From JACMLD01 sp044227095 (GTDB lineage: Bacteria; Bacteroidota; Bacteroidia; Chitinophagales; Chitinophagaceae): 64,000 nucleotides of DNA. Of the stretch, positions 1 to 7,653 are shown piece after piece. Within the stretch, counting starts at the first letter, position 1; each line of letters opens with the position of its first letter. The position numbers and the translations under genes were made by a program. The notes below the pieces were generated by a model that made no database searches, was not told the DNA's origin, and worked only from the letters and a program-made list of their open reading frames with translations. The DNA is taken from positions 2,418,001-2,482,000 of the forward strand of contig JBGAFV010000001.1 in NCBI GenBank assembly GCA_044227095.1. The letters are read 5' to 3'.

Positions 1-298
1 AGAAATTACAATAGACACTATCCAGAAAATGGTATGTGATTATTTTGATGTACCCTACGACAAACTTCTTCAAAAAACAAGAAAAAGAGAAATTGTACAG
101 GCACGCCAGATTACTATGTACCTCGCTAAAGCATTTACAAAGAATTCTCTTAAAACAATTGGCGAACATTTTGGAGGAAGGGACCACACTACGGTTATAC
201 ATTCTTGCCAGACCGTAAAAGATTTGATGGATACTGATAATGTTTTCCGCGAAAACGTAATGGAATTACAGCAGAAAGTACAGTTGGCTGCTATGTAA
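1..298 (+). CDS. dnaA: DnaA, C-terminal part (5' truncated by window edge)
   Basis: This is the last ~98 residues of the chromosomal replication initiator; the reading frame is open from base 2, so the gene begins outside the window. The visible part is domain IV, the helix-turn-helix that binds DnaA boxes: the segment ending GGRDHTTVIHS is the family signature, and KTRKREIVQARQ is the basic loop and helix ahead of it. The C-terminal helix runs to a TAA at 296-298. The protein acts in the cytoplasm, opening oriC. Downstream lies a terminator and then two tRNA genes on the same strand. Identification is very secure; only the N-terminal ATPase domain cannot be seen. Confidence 0.97.
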   Translation, partial: EITIDTIQKMVCDYFDVPYDKLLQKTRKREIVQARQITMYLAKAFTKNSLKTIGEHFGGRDHTTVIHSCQTVKDLMDTDNVFRENVMELQQKVQLAAM

Positions 299-337
299 AC
301 CCAAGAGAAATCAGCTTTAATAAAATAATTATAAAAG

Positions 338-366
338 AATCCCGGTAAAAGCCGGGATTTCTTTTT
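338..366 (+). terminator. Intrinsic terminator after dnaA
   Basis: Perfect 8-bp stem (338-345 with 352-359), six-base loop, followed by a T-rich run (TTTCTTTTT). It sits 40 bases after the dnaA stop and separates it from the tRNA genes. Confidence 0.85.
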
Positions 367-482
367 GGAGTTGAACGGTTAATTGCTATTTTTGCCGCCC
401 GCAAACAATGAGTTGCGGGTTGTTTATCAACCGGGGAGAGAGAATGTTGCAGTAATAATAAAAGCTCTTATTTAATAATATT

Positions 483-571
483 GGTGAGGTGGATGAGTGG
501 CTGAAATCAGTAGTTTGCTAAACTGCCGTACGGGTAACTCTGTACCGAGGGTTCGAATCCCTCCCTCACCG
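483..571 (+). tRNA. tRNA-Ser (anticodon GCT)
   Basis: The 7-bp acceptor stem pairs GGTGAGG (483-489) with CCTCACC (564-570), with discriminator G571. The anticodon arm 510-526 has a five-pair stem around loop TTGCTAA, giving anticodon GCT at 517-519, which reads AGC/AGU. A long variable arm (stem GTAC...GTAC) is diagnostic of class II serine tRNAs, and the T-arm contains GGTTCGAATCC. CCA is not encoded. Confidence 0.96.
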
Positions 572-674
572 CAAAATTCTGCTTATATTTGCCGCAGAAT
601 TAAAAACGTTATCCATTTTCCGGCGGATAATATAATAGTTTGAGAAGTGGCTTTGGATAGAATAAAATATTGTT

Positions 675-748
675 CGGGAAGTAGCGCAGGCCGGTAGCGC
701 ACCTGGTTTGGGACCAGGGGGTCGCAGGTTCGAATCCTGTCTTCCCGA
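675..748 (+). tRNA. tRNA-Pro (anticodon TGG)
   Basis: The acceptor stem pairs CGGGAAG (675-681) with CTTCCCG (741-747), discriminator A748. The anticodon arm 702-718 has stem CCTGG/CCAGG around loop TTTGGGA, anticodon TGG at 709-711. The T-loop GGTTCGAATCC is canonical. No encoded CCA. Its 3' end is followed by a terminator and a direct repeat, the usual context of a tRNA used as an integration site. Confidence 0.96.
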
Positions 749-763
749 CATAGTACACAATAG

Positions 764-793
764 AACCCGCTCTGGTAGCGGGTTTCTTTTTTT
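764..793 (+). terminator. Intrinsic terminator after tRNA-Pro
   Basis: Stem AACCCGCT (764-771) with AGCGGGTT (777-784), five-base loop, then TCTTTTTTTT. A strong terminator placed 15 bases after the tRNA. Confidence 0.88.
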
Positions 794-812
794 GTAGCGA
801 ATTTGTAGCGAA
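791..812 (+). repeat. Tandem 11-bp direct repeat behind tRNA-Pro
   Basis: TTTGTAGCGAA occurs twice back to back (791-801 and 802-812), beginning inside the T-run of the terminator. Short direct repeats just 3' of a tRNA are often left by site-specific integration. I found no second copy near 4300-4430 and no integrase gene, so a role as an att site is only a suggestion. Confidence 0.5.
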
Positions 813-899
813 TTTAACCTTGTATTGATGTTGTGTAATCCACCGCTTGTTGATAATTGGCTTCAGACTTTACCTGCCAGAATCGGTAAATTTGGTATA

Positions 900-1247
900 A
901 TGATAGAAACAGACTACACTAAGATAAAAGTCTACAAAGACTTTGACCCTAACGAAATGTTAACCCCAAATCTAAGCGGCAAAGGGGCAACATTCAACCC
1001 GCATTTTTCTGAACTTATGACTGATTATTACAAACAGTTCAATGATGTACTTCTTGAACCAATAATTGATAAGATTGGAAACGATGGTTGGCGTTTGGAA
1101 TTTAAGGAAGTGGATGTAAACATCCCAAGTTTCATCTGTACGGTCTTTACCCCAAATGATACCTATTATAATAGTATAGTTGACCTTGTTCAAAAGAAAG
1201 TAAAAGATATTACCATAACCGGCTTTAATCGGGAAAACAGAATTTAA
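900..1247 (+). CDS. Hypothetical protein (about 115 aa)
   Basis: I do not recognise the family. The open frame runs from a TTG at 825, but I prefer the ATG at 900 because the N-terminus then starts MIETDYTKIKVYKDF, soluble and with even composition, while the upstream 25 residues look like read-through. The protein is acidic-to-neutral, without signal peptide or membrane segment, and looks alpha/beta (LEPIIDKIGNDGWRLEF). It is followed after 27 bases by another small ORF on the same strand, and both sit directly behind tRNA-Pro, suggesting accessory or horizontally acquired DNA. Expression is unproven. Confidence 0.55.
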   Translation: MIETDYTKIKVYKDFDPNEMLTPNLSGKGATFNPHFSELMTDYYKQFNDVLLEPIIDKIGNDGWRLEFKEVDVNIPSFICTVFTPNDTYYNSIVDLVQKKVKDITITGFNRENRI

Positions 1248-1274
1248 GATTTTTCTTAACTAAAATCGACACAC

Positions 1275-1481
1275 ATGAATCAAGCACATGATTTAGATTT
1301 ATTTCTTCCTTGGTTGAAGGATAAGTTTCCAGAAGTACACGAAAAGTACGCCCGGAATTTCACCATTTCTTCAAGCAACCCAGACCATGTAGGTGTTACC
1401 AATGGTTACAGGATTTCAGATGAAGAATTCCAGTACATTTTTGGTATAGCACGTCACTGGTACGACCTACGAAAAAACTAA
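1275..1481 (+). CDS. Hypothetical small protein (68 aa)
   Basis: An unrecognised ORF with ATG start and TAA stop, MNQAHDLDLFLPWLKDK at the N-terminus and a Trp/Tyr-rich C-terminal helix (ARHWYDLRKN). It has no signal peptide or membrane segment. It follows the preceding ORF by 27 bases on the same strand and could be co-transcribed with it. Amino-acid composition is plausible for a real protein. No function can be proposed. Confidence 0.5.
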   Translation: MNQAHDLDLFLPWLKDKFPEVHEKYARNFTISSSNPDHVGVTNGYRISDEEFQYIFGIARHWYDLRKN

Positions 1482-1954
1482 GGCTTAGACCTTCCAACGT
1501 TTCAGCATACGCTTTAACCGGCCCTGAACCTTGGATTGGTTTATTCACCCTTCACTTCACCAGCAGTATCATCATCTTTCACCAGACTGCTGATATCCTT
1601 CTTAACACTGATATTCTTTTCACTAAGACCCTAACCAGCGAAACTTTTGCTATGATCGCTATCCTAACCAACTCGTCTGAAGAACTTTTTCTATCAACGA
1701 AACTGATGAATAACACCCACCATATTTTAATGATGGGTTGATCATATTTTCCTATTGCTATTATTCTCCAAAGAGGTAAATATAAACCCTTACATATAAC
1801 TCGTCCGTGTTTACGCATTGTTTTTTGGAATATGAAAAAGGGTGATTTCACCTGAACAACATCTATTTTATTTTCAATAACTTTAATTACTTCATTATTA
1901 TCCTCCCTTGATAACTGCTGCTTTATCCCGCCCTCTTAACTTAAACCTTATATT
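1482..1954. other. Gene-free stretch between small ORFs and pYEATS gene
   Basis: About 470 bases with no convincing gene on either strand. A 90-codon minus-strand frame (1579-1851) has odd composition (runs of basic and bulky residues) and is probably chance. I see no tRNA, CRISPR or clear terminator. It may be decayed accessory DNA. Confidence 0.5.
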
Positions 1955-2860
1955 GTGAAACATTCACCTCTCTTTGCCGACCTCCTGAAGTTTCTTATTA
2001 CATTTACCTGTCTTATTATTATAGGAGCAGGGTTGAAATTAGTGCTTCAAAATTCTTCTTCTGAATATAACAGTAAACCTGGTATTAGTTACGACTCTAC
2101 TTTCAGTTCTAAAATAATTAAAACAGATTCTACTGATAAATACAAACAGACCTCCACTACAGAAAATGTATCTACAAAAGCTTCGCCTGCTGGTCAATCA
2201 GTTAATGCTCCACAAAAAGATACAGTATTGCAAAAGGGTTATGATCTAATTTTTCTTGGCATTATTTTACTGATTGTGTTTTACTCGTTGCCATTTTTAA
2301 GCGAGTTTAGTTTTTTACAATTGTTTACCGCAAAATTTAAAGCAGAAGCAGATGCAGCAAAGAATATTGTAAATGAAGCCACAAATGCTGCCAACAGTAC
2401 TGTGCCTCCTGTTGCTCCGCAGTTGGAAAGTAAGATGCTTAATGATGCGCAGAAAGAGATGATAGGGAGAAGCTTTTCTCCGGAAAAAAATATTGAGTCT
2501 TATATTAGTTATGCAGATGACCCGCAAAAGGGAAAATGGAAAGGTGAGCCGGAAAGAAATGATCGCAGGCTTTCCGCAACAGCAACCCCAATGCCAGGTA
2601 ATAATGAGTTGTTTAAAGTTGTGCTAAAGGTAATATCAACAAACCCGTCAATGCCTTTGCGCAATTTTGTAGTATTTCATTTGCATCCAAGTTTTCTAAA
2701 TCCCAATCCAAAAATTTATGTAATAGATGGTATTGCTACACTTGAATTGGTAGCATGGGGAGCATTTACTGTAGGCGCAGAAACCGATTCAGGTTCTACT
2801 CAACTGGAACTGGACCTGGCAGAATTACCAGATGCACCTATGCTGTTTAAAAGCAGGTGA
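1955..2860 (+). CDS. Inner-membrane protein with C-terminal prokaryotic YEATS (pYEATS) domain
   Basis: This 301-residue protein has a membrane helix at about 12-31, a Ser/Thr-rich linker, a second membrane helix at about 97-118, a helical Ala-rich stretch (125-150) and a C-terminal domain from about 187. That domain carries hallmarks I associate with pYEATS: DDPQKGKW near 188-195, FHLHPSF at 241-247, VAWGAFTVGAE at 266-276 and LDLAELPDAP near the end. pYEATS domains are beta-sandwiches related to eukaryotic acyl-lysine-reading YEATS domains and have been linked by comparative genomics to prokaryotic conflict and signalling systems. Topology suggests a periplasmic linker between two helices with the YEATS domain in the cytoplasm. 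Two more genes follow on the same strand (2985 and 3395). Ligand and function are unknown. Confidence 0.75.
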   Translation: MKHSPLFADLLKFLITFTCLIIIGAGLKLVLQNSSSEYNSKPGISYDSTFSSKIIKTDSTDKYKQTSTTENVSTKASPAGQSVNAPQKDTVLQKGYDLIFLGIILLIVFYSLPFLSEFSFLQLFTAKFKAEADAAKNIVNEATNAANSTVPPVAPQLESKMLNDAQKEMIGRSFSPEKNIESYISYADDPQKGKWKGEPERNDRRLSATATPMPGNNELFKVVLKVISTNPSMPLRNFVVFHLHPSFLNPNPKIYVIDGIATLELVAWGAFTVGAETDSGSTQLELDLAELPDAPMLFKSR

Positions 2861-2984
2861 TCTGTTTTCTTTTTAATTTAATGTTTCTTACACACCCGTA
2901 AAACACCTCCATAAATACCGTTAGAACACCCACGCAAAACAATTGCTATAATCTTATTTTGCATTCACTAAAAATAACGCTACA

Positions 2985-3389
2985 ATGAAAAAGAAAATAT
3001 TAATTAAGCCAGCCGATTTTAAAAAAGTTCATGCTAAACTTAAGAAGCTGGAATCAAAAGACCCCAGTTTAAAAATAAACGGACTTGCACTGTCGCATTT
3101 CCTGCTTGCTAATACAAGTTTTGATGACAAAGCAGATCCGCCAGAAATACGAACAAAAAGAATTATACTTCAAATTGCCGGAGATTTTTCCACTAAACCA
3201 GAAGATTTAAAAGATAATATTAAGCTCGGCATCAATTTATTGTTCGGCGATGATGAGTATACACTTCTTCAGATGCGACTTAATGCTTTGGTTAAGGAAT
3301 ACAAGCCAACTGCAAGTGTAAGTGATGACGAAACAAATGACTGTGTAACAGTTGGCGATTGTACAAAATTGGTAAAATCTAAAATTTGA
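2985..3389 (+). CDS. Hypothetical soluble protein in the pYEATS gene set (134 aa)
   Basis: I do not recognise the family. The protein starts MKKKILIKPADFKKVHAKL, is rich in Lys and Asp, and appears mostly helical with no signal peptide or membrane segment. Two cysteines close to the C-terminus (NDCVTVGDCTKLV) are the only striking feature. It starts 124 bases after the pYEATS gene, and the next gene begins 6 bases after its stop, so the last two are almost certainly co-transcribed. In this context it could be an adaptor or effector for the YEATS protein, but that is inference from position only. Confidence 0.7.
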   Translation: MKKKILIKPADFKKVHAKLKKLESKDPSLKINGLALSHFLLANTSFDDKADPPEIRTKRIILQIAGDFSTKPEDLKDNIKLGINLLFGDDEYTLLQMRLNALVKEYKPTASVSDDETNDCVTVGDCTKLVKSKI

Positions 3390-3394
3390 TCCTT

Positions 3395-4306
3395 ATGAGA
3401 AAGATAATGTTCACTGGGGCTTTTTTTATAACCTTTTGTCAAATTGGATTTGGGCAATCTGTTTTTTGGAAGAATTTAAAAGTTAGAAAAGCTTTTGAAA
3501 CAGAAACAAAAGACGATGATAAGGCTGCAAATGCATCTTTTACATTCCCGAAAGGGAAGGATAATTATTTTGCAATTAATGCAGGGCTAGGTTATGAATT
3601 TGGCAGCTCAAGTAAGGAGTCTAAGAACAAAAAAATATTTAAAAATTCATTTAGCGGTTTTTTTGTTTATAATAGAAACAATCAAATTGATAAAGAGCAA
3701 AATAACTATAAGCTTGGTATTTCATCAAACCAGGTATTTTATACAAATATTGAAACATCAACTGCTATATTTGGTGCAAATACAATAGAGTACCTGCACA
3801 ACTTTTACGATAGTTCCCACTCTGTTCTATATACGTCTTATTGGCATTTCTTTTCTAAAAAACAAAATTGTGTAAAATTTGGCGGTTATGCTCAAGCAAA
3901 CAGTTTATTTGCTTATTATTTTCTGCCACAAGCAGGGATCGAATATCAAAATGCATTTCAAGCCAAACTGAATGACGACAAAGGATACGATTTTAGAGGT
4001 TATTTTGGTGTAGGTGGCAATTTACTCCTAAAGAAAAAAACTTACGATGATAATCATACCCTGCTGGATAAAAACAGGTGGACTAAAGGCGTTGAGTTAA
4101 TTGTACGGTATGAAGCAAGGGTTAGTATTTTAAAAAACATTGAGAGCGCCAATTCGTATACCCCAATGTTTAAAGCGGAAGTTAATGTATATCCTACCCA
4201 GGATAATAAATTTTCCATTGGACTTTCGTATAATGATGGTTCTAATCCAGTAGACGGACTTGCTAAACAAACCTTTTGGCTTCTTGCATTTAAATTCAAA
4301 AAATGA
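3395..4306 (+). CDS. Exported beta-barrel-like protein in the pYEATS gene set (303 aa)
   Basis: The frame opens at a TTG (3386), but ATG 3395 gives a clean signal peptide (MRKIMFTGAFFITFCQIGFGQ) and is preferred. The mature part alternates polar and aromatic residues in the way of outer-membrane strands (FAINAGLGYEFG, FSGFFVYNRNN, FKAEVNVYPTQDNKFSIGLSYN) and ends in a strand with terminal FKFKK. It most probably lies in the outer membrane or periplasm. It begins 6 bases after the preceding stop, so it belongs to that transcription unit. Family unrecognised; an outer-membrane barrel is the best structural guess. Confidence 0.72.
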   Translation: MRKIMFTGAFFITFCQIGFGQSVFWKNLKVRKAFETETKDDDKAANASFTFPKGKDNYFAINAGLGYEFGSSSKESKNKKIFKNSFSGFFVYNRNNQIDKEQNNYKLGISSNQVFYTNIETSTAIFGANTIEYLHNFYDSSHSVLYTSYWHFFSKKQNCVKFGGYAQANSLFAYYFLPQAGIEYQNAFQAKLNDDKGYDFRGYFGVGGNLLLKKKTYDDNHTLLDKNRWTKGVELIVRYEARVSILKNIESANSYTPMFKAEVNVYPTQDNKFSIGLSYNDGSNPVDGLAKQTFWLLAFKFKK

Positions 4307-4425
4307 TAAAAACGGTATATAACAAAAGTGTTACTCTAATCCTGGTTAATGCTACAGCCACAAAACCTCAATAAAATGATTGCCATTTTTAAGAAGGTAT
4401 ATCCAATGTATAATTTACAATCAAA

Positions 4426-5004
4426 CTATTTCAATAAAGCCTGTATGTTTTTTTGCTTAACTGGTTCTCTCAGTTCAACAGAAGATTTTGTAAAATAGCG
4501 ATGGTTGTTGAGAAAGTGTAATTGTAAAGCATACCAGTCTTCGTTGGTTGCCACAACTTTGTAGTGAAGAAATTCTTTTCTTAGCGCATCACTTATTTCA
4601 GGAAAATCATTTCTGCCAAGATAGTCCAGGTCGGCATCACATATAATTTTTTGGAGCAAGTTGGCTGGTTTTTGAGGAAGACGTGTTGCATCAATAAGCC
4701 CTGTAATTATTGATTTATCTTTTTCGCTGAAACCAAATGTATCAGCATCCTGCAAGAATATGTGGCAGCTATAATCTTCATGTTTGGAATATGCCTCAAG
4801 AAAACCCGCATCGTGGTACATAGCTGCGGTTTTAAGAAGAAAAAGGCTGTGTTTGTCTGTTAGTCCTTCCCTGGTGGCAATTTCTTCACAGGCAGTTAAT
4901 ACATCCAATGTATGCGCTTCGCAATGGTAGGTAAGGTTTTCATCCAGGCTATGCAGTTTTCTTATTACTTCTGCATAAATGGTTTCAAAAGGGACTGCAT
5001 TCAT
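4426..5004 (-). CDS. HD-domain phosphohydrolase (192 aa)
   Basis: A cytoplasmic metal-dependent phosphohydrolase of the HD superfamily. The conserved metal ligands are visible: H31 in HCEAHTLDV, the HD doublet H64-D65 in AAMYHDAGF, a histidine near 81 and an aspartate in CDADLDYLG (about 123-125). Substrate is not evident; nucleotides or phosphorylated messengers are typical for the superfamily. It stands alone on the minus strand, divergent from the carbonic anhydrase gene that begins 212 bases away. Length is normal for a single-domain HD protein, and no second catalytic or sensor domain is present. Confidence 0.85.
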   Translation of the reverse strand: MNAVPFETIYAEVIRKLHSLDENLTYHCEAHTLDVLTACEEIATREGLTDKHSLFLLKTAAMYHDAGFLEAYSKHEDYSCHIFLQDADTFGFSEKDKSIITGLIDATRLPQKPANLLQKIICDADLDYLGRNDFPEISDALRKEFLHYKVVATNEDWYALQLHFLNNHRYFTKSSVELREPVKQKNIQALLK

Positions 5005-5216
5005 AAAAACTGGTTTATTGGCCCGTTTGGGGCGGCAATCTTTTTAAAGTTACTGCAAAAGAAAACTATTGGCAATTATTTGCAATTACAAGGCAAGTTG
5101 GAAGAAATTTGCCAGCAATCTTTACCTGGCAGCATCCCCAAAATAATTTGTTTGGAACTTTTGGCTAGATTTGAATGCGGCATTTTAAAATACTGTTGTC
5201 AGCCAAACCTTTAATT

Positions 5217-5978
5217 ATGAAGTACACATTTTTAACCCTTCTTGCTGCTTTGGCAGCTATTGCTTTTGCATCATGCAAAAATCAAAATAATAATCAGCAA
5301 AATACAGAACAAGCAGTTAAAAAAGATTCTGTAGTAAAAGCCATCACTGTTCGGAATAAAATTTTAACTGCTGAAGAACAAAAAGCACTTACACCCGATA
5401 TGGTAATGCAACGCTTGCAAGATGGTAACAGGCGTTTTCTTGATAGTGATCTTACCGTGAGGGATCACTCATCTTTAGTAAGAGATGCTCGGCAGGGGCA
5501 ATATCCAATGGCTGTTATTTTATCTTGTATGGATAGCCGCGTTCCCGTAGAAGATCTGTTTGATTGTGCAATTGGTGATCTGTTTGTTTGCAGGGTGGCA
5601 GGCAATGTAATAAACCCAGATATTCTGGGTAGTCTTGAGTATGGTTGTAAAGTGTCTGGCTCAAAACTAATTGTAGTAATGGGACATAAATTCTGCGGCG
5701 CTGTAAAGTCTGCTATAAAAGATGTAAAGCTTGGCAATATTTCTCAACTACTGGTGAAAATAAAACCTGCTATTGCACAATCTGCCAATTATAATGGCGA
5801 TAAAACTTACAACAACGAAGATTATATAACACAGGTTGCTATTGCCAATGCAAAAAATGTAGCTGAAGAGATAAAGAAAAAAAGCCCGTTGCTTAAAGAA
5901 ATGATTGATAAAGGCGAGTTGAAAATTGTAGCAGCAGGTTACAATCTTAAAAACGGAGAAGTTGTTTTCTTTCAATAA
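5217..5978 (+). CDS. Beta-class carbonic anhydrase, lipoprotein
   Basis: This protein interconverts CO2 and bicarbonate. ATG 5217 gives a lipoprotein signal peptide ending in AFASC (lipidated C20), so the enzyme is exported and membrane-anchored, unlike cytoplasmic homologues. The zinc site is intact: C104, D106 and R108 in SCMDSRVP, then H157 and C160 in GHKFCGA. Length (253 aa) is normal once the export signal and linker are counted. An upstream frame from 5175 reads through a probable leader and is not needed. A -7 box TAGATTTG lies at 5166-5173. The next gene, a small membrane protein, follows after 17 bases and may be co-transcribed. Confidence 0.93.
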   Translation: MKYTFLTLLAALAAIAFASCKNQNNNQQNTEQAVKKDSVVKAITVRNKILTAEEQKALTPDMVMQRLQDGNRRFLDSDLTVRDHSSLVRDARQGQYPMAVILSCMDSRVPVEDLFDCAIGDLFVCRVAGNVINPDILGSLEYGCKVSGSKLIVVMGHKFCGAVKSAIKDVKLGNISQLLVKIKPAIAQSANYNGDKTYNNEDYITQVAIANAKNVAEEIKKKSPLLKEMIDKGELKIVAAGYNLKNGEVVFFQ

Positions 5979-5995
5979 TCCATTATTGTTATAAC

Positions 5996-6310
5996 ATGCA
6001 GGACAAAATACAATATTACCGCCAGCCTATGGTTACGGCAACTGGCATCTTGCTGGGCTTTTTGCTAGACTTTGCTATTAAATGGGCGCCAAAGAAATTA
6101 CAGCTTGATAATTTAAGGGATGCAGTTTCTATAATAAGCCTTGTCAGTTCAATTACTTTTCTTTCTCTTGTTTTATACCGTATGCTTAGTATGAATTATC
6201 CGGTTGATAACTCGGAAAAGTATTACAAGACTACACTGTTGTTTTTTATGCTTGCTCTTGGTTGCATTTTAATGGGTCTCCTTATAGCGATAGTGTATAG
6301 TTTCTTTTAA
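5996..6310 (+). CDS. Small integral membrane protein (104 aa)
   Basis: Unrecognised protein with three hydrophobic segments: about 13-27 (TGILLGFLLDFAI), 44-62 (ISLVSSITFLSLVLYRML) and 79-103 (LLFFMLALGCILMGLLIAIVYSFF). It starts 17 bases downstream of the carbonic anhydrase on the same strand, suggesting a two-gene unit. There are no catalytic motifs. A role in ion or bicarbonate homeostasis would fit the neighbour but cannot be shown from sequence. Confidence 0.75.
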   Translation: MQDKIQYYRQPMVTATGILLGFLLDFAIKWAPKKLQLDNLRDAVSIISLVSSITFLSLVLYRMLSMNYPVDNSEKYYKTTLLFFMLALGCILMGLLIAIVYSFF

Positions 6311-6480
6311 CAGGCATTAATTACTTAAACCGGATTTCAATTACATCGACACCAGTATCAAGTTTGTCGAAAATAATTCCCTGTCTTTATTGCACGGTTT
6401 ATCTTTATAGTATGTTAAACGGTAATGAAGCTGCCGTAAAAAAACCATACATTGTTTCACCTTGCTAAATTATCTGCCAG

Positions 6481-7653
6481 ATGGAATTTGATAACGACAG
6501 GATTGTAAAAGGAACTTTTACAGCCGAAATAGTTTGCTGGGTTTTGTTTGTTCTGATAAGCCCGGTATTAAATTGTATTGGCACTTTTCCACATTATAAA
6601 GCCGCCTGGTTGCTGGTATTAACTGTAAGCTTTCTTCTGGCACCCCTGTATATTTTATACGCAAGGCTGATAGTGCCGCGTTTTTTGTTTACAAAAAAAT
6701 ATCAGCTTTTTGGATTGCTTTCGGTTGCATTTTTACTGCTTGTATATGCGCTTACATTTCTTTTGTACAAAATAGCGCTTGTATTTGACAGTGAGCCATG
6801 GACTCATTATTTTACCCACGCAAACATTAATATTGCCCGAGAAACCGCCTGGATAATTATCAATACCTGCCTGGCGGTTGCCATTGCTTATTTCAGAAAA
6901 AACCTGCATGAGGAAGATGCTATTACATCGCTTCAGAAAGAGAATATGTGTTACAAGATCAGGTATTTGCGCACACAGTTAAACCCACATTTTCTTTTCA
7001 ATACACTAAACAGTATTTATTCGCTTAGCCTTAATAGCCCCGAAAAAACACCAGAAGTAGTTGTTCGCTTATCAGACATTATGCGTTTTCTGATGTATGA
7101 GTGCAATGAAGAAAAAATTCCGATAGAGAAAGAAATAGCGTTTATAAGAAATTATATAGAGATAGAAAGAATAAGGTACGATGCCGATATACAGTTTACG
7201 GTAGAAGGAAATACAGAAGGAGTAATGATAGAGCCTTTTCTTTTTATTTCTTTTATTGAAAACGGGTTTAAACATGCCATTGATACTTCTTTTGCAAAAC
7301 CGTTTATTTACATAACGCTGAAAATTAGCGAAGGCCAGGTAGCACTTAACGTAATTAATAACACAAGCCTTGAACTGGAAGCACAGGCAAAAAGGATACG
7401 CGGCAAAAGCCTCGAAAACAGTAAAAGCGTTTTGGAACTGTTATATCCAGAAGCTTATGCACTGGATATAATACAAACTGAAAAAGGCGAGCGAAAAGAA
7501 AGTAAGTCGAGACTTAAAAATGCACAGGAAAGATTGCAGCGGCTTTATCCAGACAATCATACCCTTGATGTAATTTTGAATAACAATACATTTACCGTTT
7601 CACTCATTATAATAACTGGTTTGCTTGATAAGATGTATCATTATAGAAGATGA
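6481..7653 (+). CDS. LytS-type sensor histidine kinase with duplicated C-terminal segment
   Basis: A membrane sensor kinase of the His_kinase (LytS/YehU) family: four membrane helices in residues 13-136, then the phosphoacceptor box LNPHFLFNTLNSIY with H170, and the ATP-binding N-box FIENGFKHA (258-266). The usual C-terminal G-box (GxGLxNxxxRL..LYP) is altered: residues 344-364 read RLKNAQERLQRLYPDNHTLD without the glycines, and a degenerate copy of the same segment (LENSKSVLELLYPEAYALDI) precedes it at 311-330. ATP binding may therefore be weakened. The 3' end overlaps the response regulator gene by 29 bases, so the two are translationally coupled and form a pair. Confidence 0.88.
   Translation: MEFDNDRIVKGTFTAEIVCWVLFVLISPVLNCIGTFPHYKAAWLLVLTVSFLLAPLYILYARLIVPRFLFTKKYQLFGLLSVAFLLLVYALTFLLYKIALVFDSEPWTHYFTHANINIARETAWIIINTCLAVAIAYFRKNLHEEDAITSLQKENMCYKIRYLRTQLNPHFLFNTLNSIYSLSLNSPEKTPEVVVRLSDIMRFLMYECNEEKIPIEKEIAFIRNYIEIERIRYDADIQFTVEGNTEGVMIEPFLFISFIENGFKHAIDTSFAKPFIYITLKISEGQVALNVINNTSLELEAQAKRIRGKSLENSKSVLELLYPEAYALDIIQTEKGERKESKSRLKNAQERLQRLYPDNHTLDVILNNNTFTVSLIIITGLLDKMYHYRR

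Noticed and set aside
1579..1851. Minus-strand 90-codon frame in the gap before the pYEATS gene
   Set aside because: The composition is unlike the neighbours (runs of Ile/Lys/Arg/Trp), there is no promoter or signal, and it is isolated; probably chance.
4912..5214. Plus-strand 100-codon frame antisense to the HD hydrolase and its upstream region
   Set aside because: It overlaps the 5' end of the HD gene and shows no coding-like composition.
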